Positions 43,679-52,845 of a stretch of DNA of 64,000 bases are shown piece after piece. Origin of the DNA: a bacterium (GTDB lineage Bacteria > Verrucomicrobiota > Verrucomicrobiia > Limisphaerales > RI-55); NCBI GenBank assembly GCA_016124235.1, contig WGOC01000026.1, forward strand, positions 1 to 64,000, given 5' to 3'. The notes below the pieces were generated by a model that was not told the DNA's origin, ran no database searches, and was given only the letters and a program-made list of their open reading frames with translations. A program made the translations under genes and the position numbers. Position 1 is the stretch's first letter. Each line of letters opens with the position of its first letter.

Positions 43679-44836
43679 TCAACCCATTTTGCCCATGAGT
43701 AAGTAGGTCATCAGCTCACCCTGTCCCTTGACAGAAATGCGGCCGCGTGTGACCAACAGATACTTGTTTCGCAAATGCGTCTCGGTCTCGCTGGACACTT
43801 GAATCGCGCTGGGGTGACCATGCGACTCCATCCGGCTGGCAATGTTGACCGTGTCGCCCCAAAGGTCATACGTGAACTTGTGTTTGCCGATCACTCCCGC
43901 AACGACGGGCCCGGTGTGCAGCCCGATGCGGATGCTCAAATCAAAGCCCGTTTCCTGGGTGAATTGAATAATCTCATCCTGCATGGCGAGCGCCATGTCG
44001 GCGGCACGTTCGGTATGGTCTTCACATCGTTCGGGCAGCCCACCAACGGCCATGTACGCGTCGCCAATGGTTTTAATCTTCTCGAGCCCAAACCGACCCG
44101 CCAGCGAATCAAACCGTGAAAAAATCTCGTTCAAATTGCGAACCAGCTCGTTCGCGGTAAGCCGGGCGGCAAGCTGGCTGAAGCCAACGATGTCGGCAAA
44201 CAACACGGTAACGGACGCGAAACTGTCGACGATGGTTTGTTCTCCTGCGCGAAGCCGGTCGGCGATGGCCCGAGGTAGAATGTTCATCATCAGCCGATCG
44301 GAATTTTCCTTTTCCCGGCTTAATTGCTGGAACATCTCCATTTCATGATCCCGGAGGCGTTTCTTTTCCAGGCAGGCACCGATGCGCGCCTGGAGAAGCA
44401 CGGCGTTGAATGGCTTTGTCAGGTAATCTTCAGCGCCCATTTGCACGCAGCGAACCACGCTGTCGACCTCCGTGTAGCCGGACACCACCAGGACGGGAAT
44501 GTGCCGGGTTTCAGTCCGTTGCTTCAGCCGCGAGAGAACTTCGTACCCGTCCATTTCCGGCATCATGATGTCCAGAACGATCAAGTCGAACGGCTGCGCA
44601 TCCACGAGCGCCAATGCGTCCGTGCCGCTGCTTGCAGTGGCGATTTCGTGTCCCAATGCCGCCAGGAGTTCGCCCAGCAATTCGCGACTCGTCTCACTGT
44701 CATCAACGAGCAACAACCGGCCGGTCAGAGATGATGTGTCCGGAAGCGGCTGCGGTTCAGTTTCGTTGGTCGACACAGAGTTAAGAGGGTTCGGCAAAGG
44801 TCCCAAATTTGTGGAACAGGACGGTGCCGGAAGCAA
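43679..44836 (-). CDS. Response regulator with class III nucleotide cyclase output
   Basis: A 385-aa protein. Receiver at about 38-160 (LLLVDDSETSRELLG, phospho-acceptor Asp89 in LIVLDIMMPEMDGYE, Lys in DYLTKPFNAV). A short coiled linker leads to the catalytic domain (about 190-375): SVTVLFADIVGFSQLAARLT with a metal-binding Asp, EKIKTIGDAYMAVGGLP, HTGPVVAGVIGKHKFTYDLW, GDTVNIASRMESHGHPS. The second metal Asp and the base- and transition-state-binding residues appear intact, so cAMP or cGMP production is likely. Whether ATP or GTP is the substrate is open. The kinase for the receiver is not adjacent. Confidence 0.93.
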   Translation of the reverse strand: MLPAPSCSTNLGPLPNPLNSVSTNETEPQPLPDTSSLTGRLLLVDDSETSRELLGELLAALGHEIATASSGTDALALVDAQPFDLIVLDIMMPEMDGYEVLSRLKQRTETRHIPVLVVSGYTEVDSVVRCVQMGAEDYLTKPFNAVLLQARIGACLEKKRLRDHEMEMFQQLSREKENSDRLMMNILPRAIADRLRAGEQTIVDSFASVTVLFADIVGFSQLAARLTANELVRNLNEIFSRFDSLAGRFGLEKIKTIGDAYMAVGGLPERCEDHTERAADMALAMQDEIIQFTQETGFDLSIRIGLHTGPVVAGVIGKHKFTYDLWGDTVNIASRMESHGHPSAIQVSSETETHLRNKYLLVTRGRISVKGQGELMTYLLMGKMG

Positions 44837-44897
44837 TGCTATTTCTGGAGACTGCTGACTTCGGGTGCATTGGTCGCGTTCGAGTGTGTCGGTTGCC

Positions 44898-45227
44898 TTA
44901 TTCCCCGGCTACCTGATCGCCTTCGGCCGGCAGGTCCGCGACGCGTTTTAGATAATCGAATGTGAACAAGCCCGAATTGTGACCATCCGCCCAGACCGGT
45001 TGTACGGCGTAGCCGCCGACAAAAGCGATACGTGTCAATTGCGTCGCGCGCGGGTTCAGCGGCTTGTCCGGATTCTTGTAGACGTTGCCGAAGATGTCCA
45101 TTTCGCCCTTGCAGCCTGCACACGGACACGCGCGGCGCAGTAACTCAAGTTTGACAAAACTTTCCGCTCCATCGTCCCACTTGATGGCAAGTTCGTCACC
45201 GATGGTTTGCAGATCGACAGGTCGCAT
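44898..45227 (-). CDS. DUF971 protein
   Basis: A 109-aa protein with start at 45227 (MRPVDLQTIGDELAIKWDDG). DUF971 motifs: ELLRRACPCAGCKGEMDIFG with its cysteine pair, and AFVGGYAVQPVWADGHNSGL followed by FTFDYLKRV. This domain occurs in gamma-butyrobetaine hydroxylase N-termini and in Fe-S-related proteins (ApbC/Mrp-linked). It sits 48 bases behind the DUF167 gene and 61 before the cyclase gene in the same direction. Confidence 0.92.
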   Translation of the reverse strand: MRPVDLQTIGDELAIKWDDGAESFVKLELLRRACPCAGCKGEMDIFGNVYKNPDKPLNPRATQLTRIAFVGGYAVQPVWADGHNSGLFTFDYLKRVADLPAEGDQVAGE

Positions 45228-45275
45228 GAGTGGGATGTTAAGGGCGAAGTGCGGTCGCTGACAAATCAAGGTTGG

Positions 45276-45581
45276 TCAATGCTTGACCGCAAGTCTCTCG
45301 GCAACGGCGGACACGTCCGCGATGCCCAGATGCACGGTTTTGTTTCGGGAAGCCAAACCGTGGATGATTTGAATCGCGCCGCGGGCGATACCGAGCTGAC
45401 GCGCCAGAAATTCAACGAGTTCTTGGTTGGCTGCGGAATCGACCGGCGGCGCCGCAATTTTGATCTTTAAGCGATCGCCGAGAACACCCGCGATTTCGTT
45501 TCGGGAGGAGCGGGGCACCACCTTTACCTGCAGGCTGACTCCCGTCGCGTTCGGTCGGAGATAGCCGGGAAGATCGCTCAT
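45276..45581 (-). CDS. DUF167 (YggU) family protein
   Basis: A 101-aa protein of the DUF167/YggU fold: VSLQVKVVPRSSRNEIAGVL, DRLKIKIAAPPVDSAANQEL, VEFLARQLGIARGAIQII, and ASRNKTVHLGIADVSA. Function unknown; conserved across bacteria. It overlaps the DUF192 gene by 4 bases. Confidence 0.95.
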   Translation of the reverse strand: MSDLPGYLRPNATGVSLQVKVVPRSSRNEIAGVLGDRLKIKIAAPPVDSAANQELVEFLARQLGIARGAIQIIHGLASRNKTVHLGIADVSAVAERLAVKH

Positions 45582-46177
45582 GGTGTTCGGCGTCGGAAGA
45601 ACGTCTCCAGAAGCGAACCTCGTTCCGTGCGGATCAAGACACCTGGTTTGATATCATGCCGGTCGAACCAGCCCTTCTTCGTTTCCAAAACAAACTGCAC
45701 ACGATCGCTGGCTGACTCGATCGGCTTTTCTTCGTGTGCCACCATGTCGTGCGTTTCGAGAATGATTCCGTCGGGATCGATGTACGCGCAGCTCAGCGGA
45801 ATATCGACGTTCTTCATCCAGAAACCAACCTGCCGCGGCCCAGTAAATACAAACAGCATGGCTTCGTTTTCCAAAATATTAGTGCGAAACATCATTCCGG
45901 TGTGGATTTGCAAATCAGACAAAGCGAGCTCTGTGGTCAGTTCGTTCGCACCGACATACAGTTTTAGAGTTTGTAATCGCGGGTTCGGCTTGGTCGGAAT
46001 TTCTTCCCCAAATACCGTCCGATTGTTGTTCGTGGCCGCGGTGGGGTTTTCCGCCGCGGTGGCCGTCGATTGCGATGCGGTCGTCGCCTTGGGGGAACAT
46101 CCGGTCAGCAAGAAAAGCATCGCCAGCGCGGTGGCCACGATCGGCGCGCGACGAGACAGGTGAGAGAAAAGCTTCAT
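45578..46177 (-). CDS. DUF192 lipoprotein
   Basis: A 199-aa protein starting at 46177. The signal segment RAPIVATALAMLFLLTGC has a lipobox (L-T-G-C), so it is probably lipidated. The DUF192 domain is complete: TLKLYVGANELTTELALSDL, HTGMMFRTNILENEAMLFVF, RQVGFWMKNVDIPLSCAYID, and the conserved end VQFVLETKKGWFDRHDIKPG. The Met/Phe/Trp-rich motif MLFVFTGPRQVGFWMKN is diagnostic. Function unknown. Located between YkgJ and DUF167 genes in a tight series. Confidence 0.93.
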   Translation of the reverse strand: MKLFSHLSRRAPIVATALAMLFLLTGCSPKATTASQSTATAAENPTAATNNNRTVFGEEIPTKPNPRLQTLKLYVGANELTTELALSDLQIHTGMMFRTNILENEAMLFVFTGPRQVGFWMKNVDIPLSCAYIDPDGIILETHDMVAHEEKPIESASDRVQFVLETKKGWFDRHDIKPGVLIRTERGSLLETFFRRRTP

Positions 46178-46228
46178 TGATTGGGCAACTTTTCGCCAAG
46201 GCAACACCACCGGCTGCACATCGGCAAC

Positions 46229-46777
46229 TTAGAATTCAGAAGCGTCCGTTTTCTTCGCGGGTCGAGCGCGGAGAAACCGTCGTTGCAGGATTTCGCTCAA
46301 TTCTTGAACGGCCAGCATCAACGCACCTCGTTGATCGCCCGACCCGGTGTCGTGCAAATCGATCGGCTGCCGCATGACTTTTTGGTATCGCTTCATCAAC
46401 GGCCGGTTTCCATCGCGATCGCCGGCACATTCGAGCAACCCAACAACTTTGCGCGCAAGACGCTTTGCCTTGCGGATTTCACGAAGGGCTGCGGTCTCCG
46501 TGACGGTGCCCGCAAGGAACTCCTTTAACACACCGCATTCAAACTGTCGGCACATGGACGGGCGGTGCTGATAAATTTCGCATCGACCGTCGTTGCGAAG
46601 CGCCGGACACGGTTGGCTGAATCCACAAAGCGTTCCGCGACGACGAATCGGCAGTCCCGCTTGCTTGAGGAAATCAGCGTCTTCATCCGACTGAAGCTTT
46701 ACGTCGGCGAACAAAACTCCATCGCAGCACAGGCCGCACTGAGAGCACAACGTTTGCGTGATGGATTTGGATTTCAA
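46229..46777 (-). CDS. YkgJ-type cysteine-cluster (zinc/iron-chelating) protein
   Basis: A 182-aa protein with the YkgJ cluster: LCSQCGLCCDGVLFADV, LCGFSQPCPALRNDGRCEIY, HRPSMCRQFECGVLKEFL. The eight or more cysteines likely hold an Fe-S cluster or metal. The C-terminal helical half is variable. It overlaps the ftsK stop by 4 bases. Confidence 0.92.
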   Translation of the reverse strand: MKSKSITQTLCSQCGLCCDGVLFADVKLQSDEDADFLKQAGLPIRRRGTLCGFSQPCPALRNDGRCEIYQHRPSMCRQFECGVLKEFLAGTVTETAALREIRKAKRLARKVVGLLECAGDRDGNRPLMKRYQKVMRQPIDLHDTGSGDQRGALMLAVQELSEILQRRFLRARPAKKTDASEF

Positions 46778-49476
46778 ACCAGCTCCTCACCGGCGCCATC
46801 CGCGCCGCCCCCATCCAGGTCGATCAGGATATCGCGCGGTTCAGCGCCTTTGCTGGGACCAACCACACCGCGTTGCTCGAGTTCATCCATCAAACGCGCG
46901 GCGCGCGTATAGCCAAGTCGCAGCCGTCGTTGCAGCAGTGACACACTGGCTTTTTGTTCGGAACGGATGACTTCGATACATTGCTGGATCAGTGCCTCGT
47001 CATCGTTGGGGCCCGCGACTCCAATCGTGCCGCCACCTCCAAAACCACCCTCGAGCATTGAAACCGGCTTCTGCAATTGCTCGTGGATTTCCTTTTCATA
47101 ACTCGGCTTGCCCTGTTGCGCGATGTGCGTGACGACGCTTTCAATCTCTTCGTCCGTGATGAGAACGCCTTGCGCGCGGATCAAACGTGCGGACCCCGGT
47201 GGCAGATACAGCATGTCGCCCTTGCCGAGCAATTTGTCCGCGCCCATCGCATCCAGAATTGTCCGTGAGTCCACCCGCGACGCCACTTGAAATGCGATAC
47301 GCGCGGGAATATTCGCCTTGATCACACCGGTGATGACATCGACCGATGGGCGTTGCGTCGCGACGATACAATGGATGCCCGCCGCGCGCGCCATCTGGGT
47401 GATGCGCGCTATCGCCATTTCCACGTCCGCCGGAGCGACCAACATCAAATCCGCCAATTCGTCGATGACGACGACGATGTAGCTCAAGTGATCCGGGATC
47501 ACGACATCATCATCGCGGGGCACGACGATTTGTTCGTCGACTTCGACGGCGAACCCTTCCTCGCCCGCTTCGACCTTTTCCTTCGTGGCGGTGAGCGGCA
47601 ATTCCTGTTGGTCCGTCTGCGGCGGTTCCTTGATTGGCCGCTCGTTGAATGACTTGATGTTGCGCACGCCGACCTTCGCGAAGATTTGGTAACGCTTTTC
47701 CATTTCATTCACGACCCACCGCAACGCGAGCACCACCTTCTTTGGATCCGTGACGACGGGAACGACGAGGTGCGGCAACCGGTTGTATTGCTGCAACTCG
47801 ACGACCTTCGGATCGATCATGACAAACCGCAGTCGATCGGGCGGAAATCGATAGAGCAACGACGCGATGATCGAGTTAATGCAAACGGACTTGCCGGAAC
47901 CCGTTGAACCGGCCACGAGCAAGTGCGGCATGTCGGCGAGGTCGGCGATGATTGGATGGCCATAGACGTCCTTGCCCAATGCGATCGGCAGGCGGGCGCG
48001 AGTGCTGCGCCACTCGTCGGACTCCATCAGGTCGCGCATGATCACCTTGGTTTTGACGCGATTCGGCACTTCGATACCGACGGAGCTTTTGCCGGGAACG
48101 GGTGCCAGAATATGGATGCGCTCCGCTTTCAACGCAGCAGCGATGTTGTTGGTCAGGCCGGTGATCTTTTCCAGCTTCACGCCGGGCGCCGGATGCAATT
48201 CGTAGCGCGTGATCGTCGGGCCCTTGGTGATGTCACCGAGCGAAACCTCGATGCCAAATTGCGCGAGTGTCTGCTGCATCAAGCGCGCGCTAGCCATTAA
48301 CTCTTCCTTCGACTCCGTGGGCTTGACCGTTGGGTCGGGGTGCTGCAGGAAATTCATCGAAGGCAACCGGTAGTCGCCGATTTTTGGCGTCGCGGCGACG
48401 GCGATCGGTTTGGGCCGTTTGGGCGCGGGCACCTTTGGTTTTGCGGTCGCGGCCGGGGCGGCAGGTTCCGCCTTGTCGTCTTCTTCCTTGTTTTCCTTGG
48501 CAGCGGCTTTTTCGCGGGAAATCTTTTCGGCGGCTTCGTCACCGAGGATGTCAGCGGTCGTGGCGGCAGCGATTTCTTCCGCGGGGATGACCTCGCCTTC
48601 CTCCAAGACCTCTGCCTCTGGTTCGTCCGCCGGTGGCGCGTTCTTGCCTTTTCGTCCTGATTTAGCGGTCGGTACGCTCAAGTCACGAACCGTCGGTTCC
48701 GGCACCGGTTGGAGATCCGCGCCCAGCGTTTCAGACAGCCCCGCTTTTTCAACTTCCTCACGCAATACGGCCGCTTCCTTCTTCAATTGCTTTGCGCGCT
48801 TCTCGAGTCGCTTTTCATCGGTCATTGAAGCTTCCTGCCGTTCGCGATACCAGGCGACGATTCCGCGCAACCATTCCCCCAGTTGAACGTTGGTCAGGTA
48901 AAGCAGGCTGATCAAGTAGAGCGTCACAAAAACGATGGTGGCGCCCATTTTGCCAAAGACGGAAAAGACGCGCGTCAACACCGTTCCCACAACGCCGCCC
49001 GCGGTCGCGTTTAGATGGTCGGTCAAGGTTTGGAACAGCGGCGCGTTCAACTCCACGAGCCCCATCGTGCAGCACAGGATGATCACGCCCCACGCCCAAC
49101 GTCGTTGCAGGTACGACATGAACTGGAACAGGCAACCAAAGCCGAAAAGCAGCAGCAACACCGGCAACGTGATGCCCGCGATTCCAAAGAGGAAAAAGAC
49201 GCCGTAAGCCATGTAGGCGCCGACCGGGCCGATCAAATTGTGGGCCGGGCTGTTCGGCGGATCGTGGAGAAATCTCAGATCACGCGGTTCAAACGACCAC
49301 TGCGCCACCGCCAGCATCAACGCCAGTGCAATCAGGACGACACCCATGATGTCGCCCATGCCACGAGACGGAGCGGTTGCGCCAGAGACCTTACGAGCCA
49401 TGCGCGGGAGAGTAGGTACCGGTTCCACGGCTGGCCAAGCGGAAAGTGGAACGTCGCCTGAAATCGACTCGTTCAC
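46774..49476 (-). CDS. ftsK: DNA translocase FtsK/SpoIIIE
   Basis: A 900-aa translocase. Four to five membrane helices lie at about residues 41-200, then a charged Ala/Pro/Lys/Glu-rich linker (about 215-365). The alpha domain begins near 370, and the RecA-like motor has Walker A GSTGSGKS at 523-530 and Walker B IVVVIDELADLM. An insertion of about 40 residues (DQQELPLTATKEKVEAGEEG and following) lies before Walker B, where most FtsK proteins have a much shorter linker. The C-terminal gamma winged helix (VSLLQRRLRLGYTRAARLMD) reads KOPS. Its GTG start at 49476 could alternatively be the Met at 49401. It moves and decatenates chromosome ends at the septum. First gene of the YkgJ-DUF192-DUF167-DUF971 series. 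Confidence 0.96.
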   Translation of the reverse strand: MNESISGDVPLSAWPAVEPVPTLPRMARKVSGATAPSRGMGDIMGVVLIALALMLAVAQWSFEPRDLRFLHDPPNSPAHNLIGPVGAYMAYGVFFLFGIAGITLPVLLLLFGFGCLFQFMSYLQRRWAWGVIILCCTMGLVELNAPLFQTLTDHLNATAGGVVGTVLTRVFSVFGKMGATIVFVTLYLISLLYLTNVQLGEWLRGIVAWYRERQEASMTDEKRLEKRAKQLKKEAAVLREEVEKAGLSETLGADLQPVPEPTVRDLSVPTAKSGRKGKNAPPADEPEAEVLEEGEVIPAEEIAAATTADILGDEAAEKISREKAAAKENKEEDDKAEPAAPAATAKPKVPAPKRPKPIAVAATPKIGDYRLPSMNFLQHPDPTVKPTESKEELMASARLMQQTLAQFGIEVSLGDITKGPTITRYELHPAPGVKLEKITGLTNNIAAALKAERIHILAPVPGKSSVGIEVPNRVKTKVIMRDLMESDEWRSTRARLPIALGKDVYGHPIIADLADMPHLLVAGSTGSGKSVCINSIIASLLYRFPPDRLRFVMIDPKVVELQQYNRLPHLVVPVVTDPKKVVLALRWVVNEMEKRYQIFAKVGVRNIKSFNERPIKEPPQTDQQELPLTATKEKVEAGEEGFAVEVDEQIVVPRDDDVVIPDHLSYIVVVIDELADLMLVAPADVEMAIARITQMARAAGIHCIVATQRPSVDVITGVIKANIPARIAFQVASRVDSRTILDAMGADKLLGKGDMLYLPPGSARLIRAQGVLITDEEIESVVTHIAQQGKPSYEKEIHEQLQKPVSMLEGGFGGGGTIGVAGPNDDEALIQQCIEVIRSEQKASVSLLQRRLRLGYTRAARLMDELEQRGVVGPSKGAEPRDILIDLDGGGADGAGEELV

Positions 49477-49527
49477 GATTCGTCTGCCTTGAAGCCATTC
49501 CTAACGTCGGTTTAGCGTCAGAAACGA

Positions 49528-50349
49528 ATGGACCACGCAGCGCTGCAATCCTTGTTTGGCGATCGCGATTTTGGATTCTCGATGCACGTCACGCCGGCGG
49601 ATCCAAAGGAATTTTTTCAGCCGTCGCCGCAGGCGGAGCGGATACTTGCTGAGCGCGTTCGCTGGCTCCGCTCCGACGGCGAACGCCATCTCCAAGCCGC
49701 GCCCGACGTCGATCGTTTCATTGACGGTGCCCGGGATTTCTTCGCCGGAATAGGCAACCAGGAGTCCCGAAGCGACGCGCAGACCATGATTGATTTGCTC
49801 GCGGAGGTCGGACGGACTTGGGAGCCCGACGTTCTGATTGTCGCTCCCAACGCGGAAGGTGATTTCATCCTGTTAGCAGGTTGCGTGTGCTTTCCGTCCG
49901 GTTGGTCTTTGGAAGAAAAGATCGGGCTGCCAGTGCATGAGATTCATGGTGTGGTCCCCGGATTGAATGCCGCGATCGGAACGCGAATCAGCAATTTTCT
50001 GGCGCGCCTCAAACCGAGATCGGCGTGGGCGCGGTCCAACTGGGGAATCAGCTCAACGGCGGAACTCAACCAACATCCGGCGCGGGGCGTGAACGTGTTG
50101 CGGGCCGATACCTCGCCGGGATCGATTTGGTTGCGCTTGGAACATCAATTGTTGGCACGGCTGCCAGGTTCGGATGCCGTTTTGTTCGCGATTCGCCTGC
50201 AGAACATTCCGCTCGTTGAGATCGGCGAGAGCCGGGCTCTTCGTGCCGGCTTGCGGCGGGCGCTCGCCACGATGCCCGACGCCGTGGCCGCGTATAAAAA
50301 CCTCGCGGCGGTGCGACCCGCTCTATTGGCATGGCTTTCCGACGACTGA
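49528..50349 (+). CDS. DUF3445 heme-dependent oxidative N-demethylase-like protein
   Basis: A 273-aa protein of the DUF3445/HODM family. Landmarks: FSMHVTPADPKEFFQPSPQA near the start, TWEPDVLIVAPNAEGDFILL, FPSGWSLEEKIGLPVHEIHG (the conserved PSxW and IHxxVP motif with the heme-associated His), and LRLEHQLLARLPGSDAVLFA. Such enzymes use heme and O2, or a flavin partner, to demethylate amines. No partner oxidase or reductase gene is adjacent. It is divergent from ftsK by 51 bases. Confidence 0.88.
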   Translation: MDHAALQSLFGDRDFGFSMHVTPADPKEFFQPSPQAERILAERVRWLRSDGERHLQAAPDVDRFIDGARDFFAGIGNQESRSDAQTMIDLLAEVGRTWEPDVLIVAPNAEGDFILLAGCVCFPSGWSLEEKIGLPVHEIHGVVPGLNAAIGTRISNFLARLKPRSAWARSNWGISSTAELNQHPARGVNVLRADTSPGSIWLRLEHQLLARLPGSDAVLFAIRLQNIPLVEIGESRALRAGLRRALATMPDAVAAYKNLAAVRPALLAWLSDD

Positions 50350-50401
50350 AACTGATTGACGAAATGCGCCCACAAACGGCGTGTCGTTCACGGCCCGACG
50401 A

Positions 50402-51205
50402 TCAAAACTTCAACACGTCTCCGTCGTTGGGGAAACGACACGGGATATCAGGCAATCGGCGAGCGGCCATTCGTTTTACCGACGTCAGGCGAGCGCGCAC
50501 GTTGCGAGCGAGATGGATAAACGCCGCCTGCTTGATGGCGTGTCCCCCGAGGGTGGCGAAAAGATCGGCGGGCGTGAAGTGCGCCAGTTCACAAACGAGC
50601 AGATCCACTGGCTTGGTGAGCACCGGCAAGAGATCCTGCGGAGCGCCCAGATCCGCGCTGTGCACCACGCGCTTGCCGGCGCCCTCAATCACGAAACAAT
50701 ACGCGTCAAATCCGACGCGATACTTTTTCTGAAATGCGCGCCGGAAGCCATCGAGATGTGATGTCGGATGCGGCGTCAATCGGACTTTGCCGACGGTAAA
50801 CGATTTGCCGACTGGCAGCGGTTGGAATTTCAACTGGAACCCAAACAATTCATCGAAGAGGTATCCGTGATGCAGGAGGTTGCGCAATGGTTTGATGACG
50901 TGACCCGGTAGATGGATGGTCAAATCGCGCGAACGGCCTTCGAGCCACATGCCCTGCAGCAGCATCGCCAGTCCGCCAAGGTGATCGGCGTGGGTGTGCG
51001 AAAGCACGATTCCGTCGAGGGCATTCCAGTCGAACTTCCGCGCCGTCAGCGAGCGAGTGACGGATTCACCGCAATCGATCAACAAAAGCGTTCCGGCCAG
51101 TTCGTAAAGATAGCTGGAATGATTGCGGTCAGCGCACGGCCAACCGTCGCCGGTGCCCAGGCAGTGGACATTGCAAGCGGCGCGTGAGGTTTTCCTCGGC
51201 GGCAT
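50402..51205 (-). CDS. Metallo-beta-lactamase-fold hydrolase, RNase Z/ElaC-like group
   Basis: A 267-aa hydrolase from the ATG at 51205 (22 residues shorter than the longest frame). Motifs: LGTGDGWPCADRNHSSYLYE at the start, metal site VLSHTHADHLGGLAMLLQG, HPTSHLDGF with another His, HSADLGAPQDLLPVL, and a final His in FIHLARNV. This pattern resembles the ribonuclease Z/AHL-lactonase branch, though the flexible arm of RNase Z is not evident. Located 38 bases after the BKACE stop on the same strand. Confidence 0.85.
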   Translation of the reverse strand: MPPRKTSRAACNVHCLGTGDGWPCADRNHSSYLYELAGTLLLIDCGESVTRSLTARKFDWNALDGIVLSHTHADHLGGLAMLLQGMWLEGRSRDLTIHLPGHVIKPLRNLLHHGYLFDELFGFQLKFQPLPVGKSFTVGKVRLTPHPTSHLDGFRRAFQKKYRVGFDAYCFVIEGAGKRVVHSADLGAPQDLLPVLTKPVDLLVCELAHFTPADLFATLGGHAIKQAAFIHLARNVRARLTSVKRMAARRLPDIPCRFPNDGDVLKF

Positions 51206-51243
51206 GGTTGATAACGTAGGGATGAATCGTTCGTCGAAGCAAG

Positions 51244-52161
51244 TCAGGACGCTGTGGTGGATGGCCGGCAAGTGCTTCCTCCTCTCCGCCGTGCGGCAGC
51301 CGGCATATTTCGATCATTGCGCTCGATGTGCTCCGACTCGTTTGGCAGACCGATCAAAGATCGTGCTTCGGTGGGACTGGCGATGCTGCGTCCCATCGCT
51401 TCCGCGACTTTGACGACCCGTTCGATGAGGCGAGGGTTGGTTGCGGCATCGGACTTTGCGGTGTCCATCCAGAGATTGTCCTCCAGGCCGGCGCGCACAT
51501 GGCCGCCCATGGCGATTGCCTGGCATTGTACCGAGAATTGAAAACGGCCGATCCCCGTCGCCGCCCAGGTGAATCCGCCGGGCAGAGACTCAATCATGTG
51601 TACAAGATTGCGCGCCGAGGCCGCCGCCGTGCCGCACGACCCAAGCAGGATATTGGCGAAGCAGGGTGGGTTGATGAACCCTTTGGGTATGAGATAGTGG
51701 CGCACGTAATCGATCATCCCCACTTCGAAGAATTCAAGTTCGGGCACGACACCGAGTTCACCCATCCGTTGAGCCAGACGTTGCACGACGTCGGGGGCAT
51801 TAACGGACGCACTGTTGGGAAAGTTCAACGAACCGGGAGTGAGCGAACCGAAGTCGGGCTGGCACTCGAGCACGGCAGCCCGTTTTTCAAACTCCGACCA
51901 GAGCCGGCCGCTTGTCGTGGCTGAAATCATCAGCCCGGGACAATTCGACCGGATCCCATCAATGATCTCGCGGTAGATTTCCGGGCGCCAGGTGGGTTGG
52001 CCGTCAGGGTCGCGGGCATGCACGTGGATGATCGCGGCACCGGCGTCGGCGCACCGGCGGGCGTCGGCGATGATTTCCCAAACCGTCACGGGCACCGCGG
52101 GATTGTCATTCCGCATCGGCACCATGCCGGTGATGGCAGCGTTGATGATGAGTGGCTCCAT
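51244..52161 (-). CDS. BKACE-type beta-keto acid cleavage enzyme (DUF849)
   Basis: A 305-aa TIM-barrel enzyme. BKACE enzymes condense a beta-keto acid with acetyl-CoA and cleave it, as in lysine degradation. Features: PLIINAAITGMVPM, the Zn-binding pair in IIHVHARDPDGQPT, SLTPGSLNFPNSASVNAPDV, PELEFFEVGMID with the catalytic Glu, and a second metal/substrate region GGHVRAGLEDNLWM. The substrate is unknown. The last about 20 residues (RRRGGSTCRPSTTAS) look like a non-homologous tail. Confidence 0.9.
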   Translation of the reverse strand: MEPLIINAAITGMVPMRNDNPAVPVTVWEIIADARRCADAGAAIIHVHARDPDGQPTWRPEIYREIIDGIRSNCPGLMISATTSGRLWSEFEKRAAVLECQPDFGSLTPGSLNFPNSASVNAPDVVQRLAQRMGELGVVPELEFFEVGMIDYVRHYLIPKGFINPPCFANILLGSCGTAAASARNLVHMIESLPGGFTWAATGIGRFQFSVQCQAIAMGGHVRAGLEDNLWMDTAKSDAATNPRLIERVVKVAEAMGRSIASPTEARSLIGLPNESEHIERNDRNMPAAARRRGGSTCRPSTTAS

Positions 52162-52188
52162 GATGTGGTCCGGGTTGGGGTGGTTGGC

Positions 52189-52845
52189 TTACTTTCCGTC
52201 GATGCCTTCCTTGACAATCTTCGCGGGCACTCCTACCGCCAGCACGCGATCGGGCAAATCCTTGGTGACCACGGCACCCGCGCCAATCACGCAATGGCGA
52301 CCGATGGTGATGCCGTCCACCACATTCGCACCGATGCCGATGTAGGTGTGGGCCCCGACGCGACAGTTGCCCGCGATGTTCACCCCGGGGCCGACCGTGA
52401 CGTAATCTTCGATGATCGTGTGGTGGCCGATCGTCGCCCCGCGATTGATTTGCACGTGTTGGCCGATGGTTGTGAATCCCGCGACAATATCACCGATGTT
52501 GAAACTGGTTCCCTCGCCAAATGTTGAGTTTCGCGAAATCGTGGCGGTCGGATGGACAAGCGTCGCAAAGATCATTCCCATCGCCTTGACCGCCTCGACA
52601 AATCGGTTGCGAAAAGTTGTGCCCAGACTGCAGATCACGTGATGGGTGTCCTTGAATTGCGGCAGGTCTTCAAACCAATGAACCGGCAGGCCGCCGTGTT
52701 CGCTGCCCGCGCGTTCGCGTTCCATGTTTTCGACGTAGCCCGCGATCTGGTATGACGTGACATCGGCAAACGCATCCGCGAAGGCCAGCGAGTACGGGCG
52801 GGCGCCAAGTATGAGCAGCGGGATCGGTTGTGCGGACGCGTTCAT
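52189..52845 (-). CDS. PglD-like sugar O/N-acyltransferase
   Basis: A 218-aa two-domain enzyme. The N-terminal Rossmann-like part (LLILGARPYSLAFADAFA, YQIAGYVENMERERAG) matches PglD_N. A left-handed beta-helix of hexapeptide repeats follows: TLVHPTATISRNSTFGEGTS, FNIGDIVAGFTTIGQHVQIN, RGATIGHHTIIEDYVTVGPG, ANVVDGITIGRHCVIGAGAV. It acetylates an amino sugar, probably on a nucleotide. Overlaps the glycosyltransferase gene by 4 bases. With the divergent DegT aminotransferase at 54174 it suggests a short aminosugar-decoration pathway. Confidence 0.93.
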   Translation of the reverse strand: MNASAQPIPLLILGARPYSLAFADAFADVTSYQIAGYVENMERERAGSEHGGLPVHWFEDLPQFKDTHHVICSLGTTFRNRFVEAVKAMGMIFATLVHPTATISRNSTFGEGTSFNIGDIVAGFTTIGQHVQINRGATIGHHTIIEDYVTVGPGVNIAGNCRVGAHTYIGIGANVVDGITIGRHCVIGAGAVVTKDLPDRVLAVGVPAKIVKEGIDGK

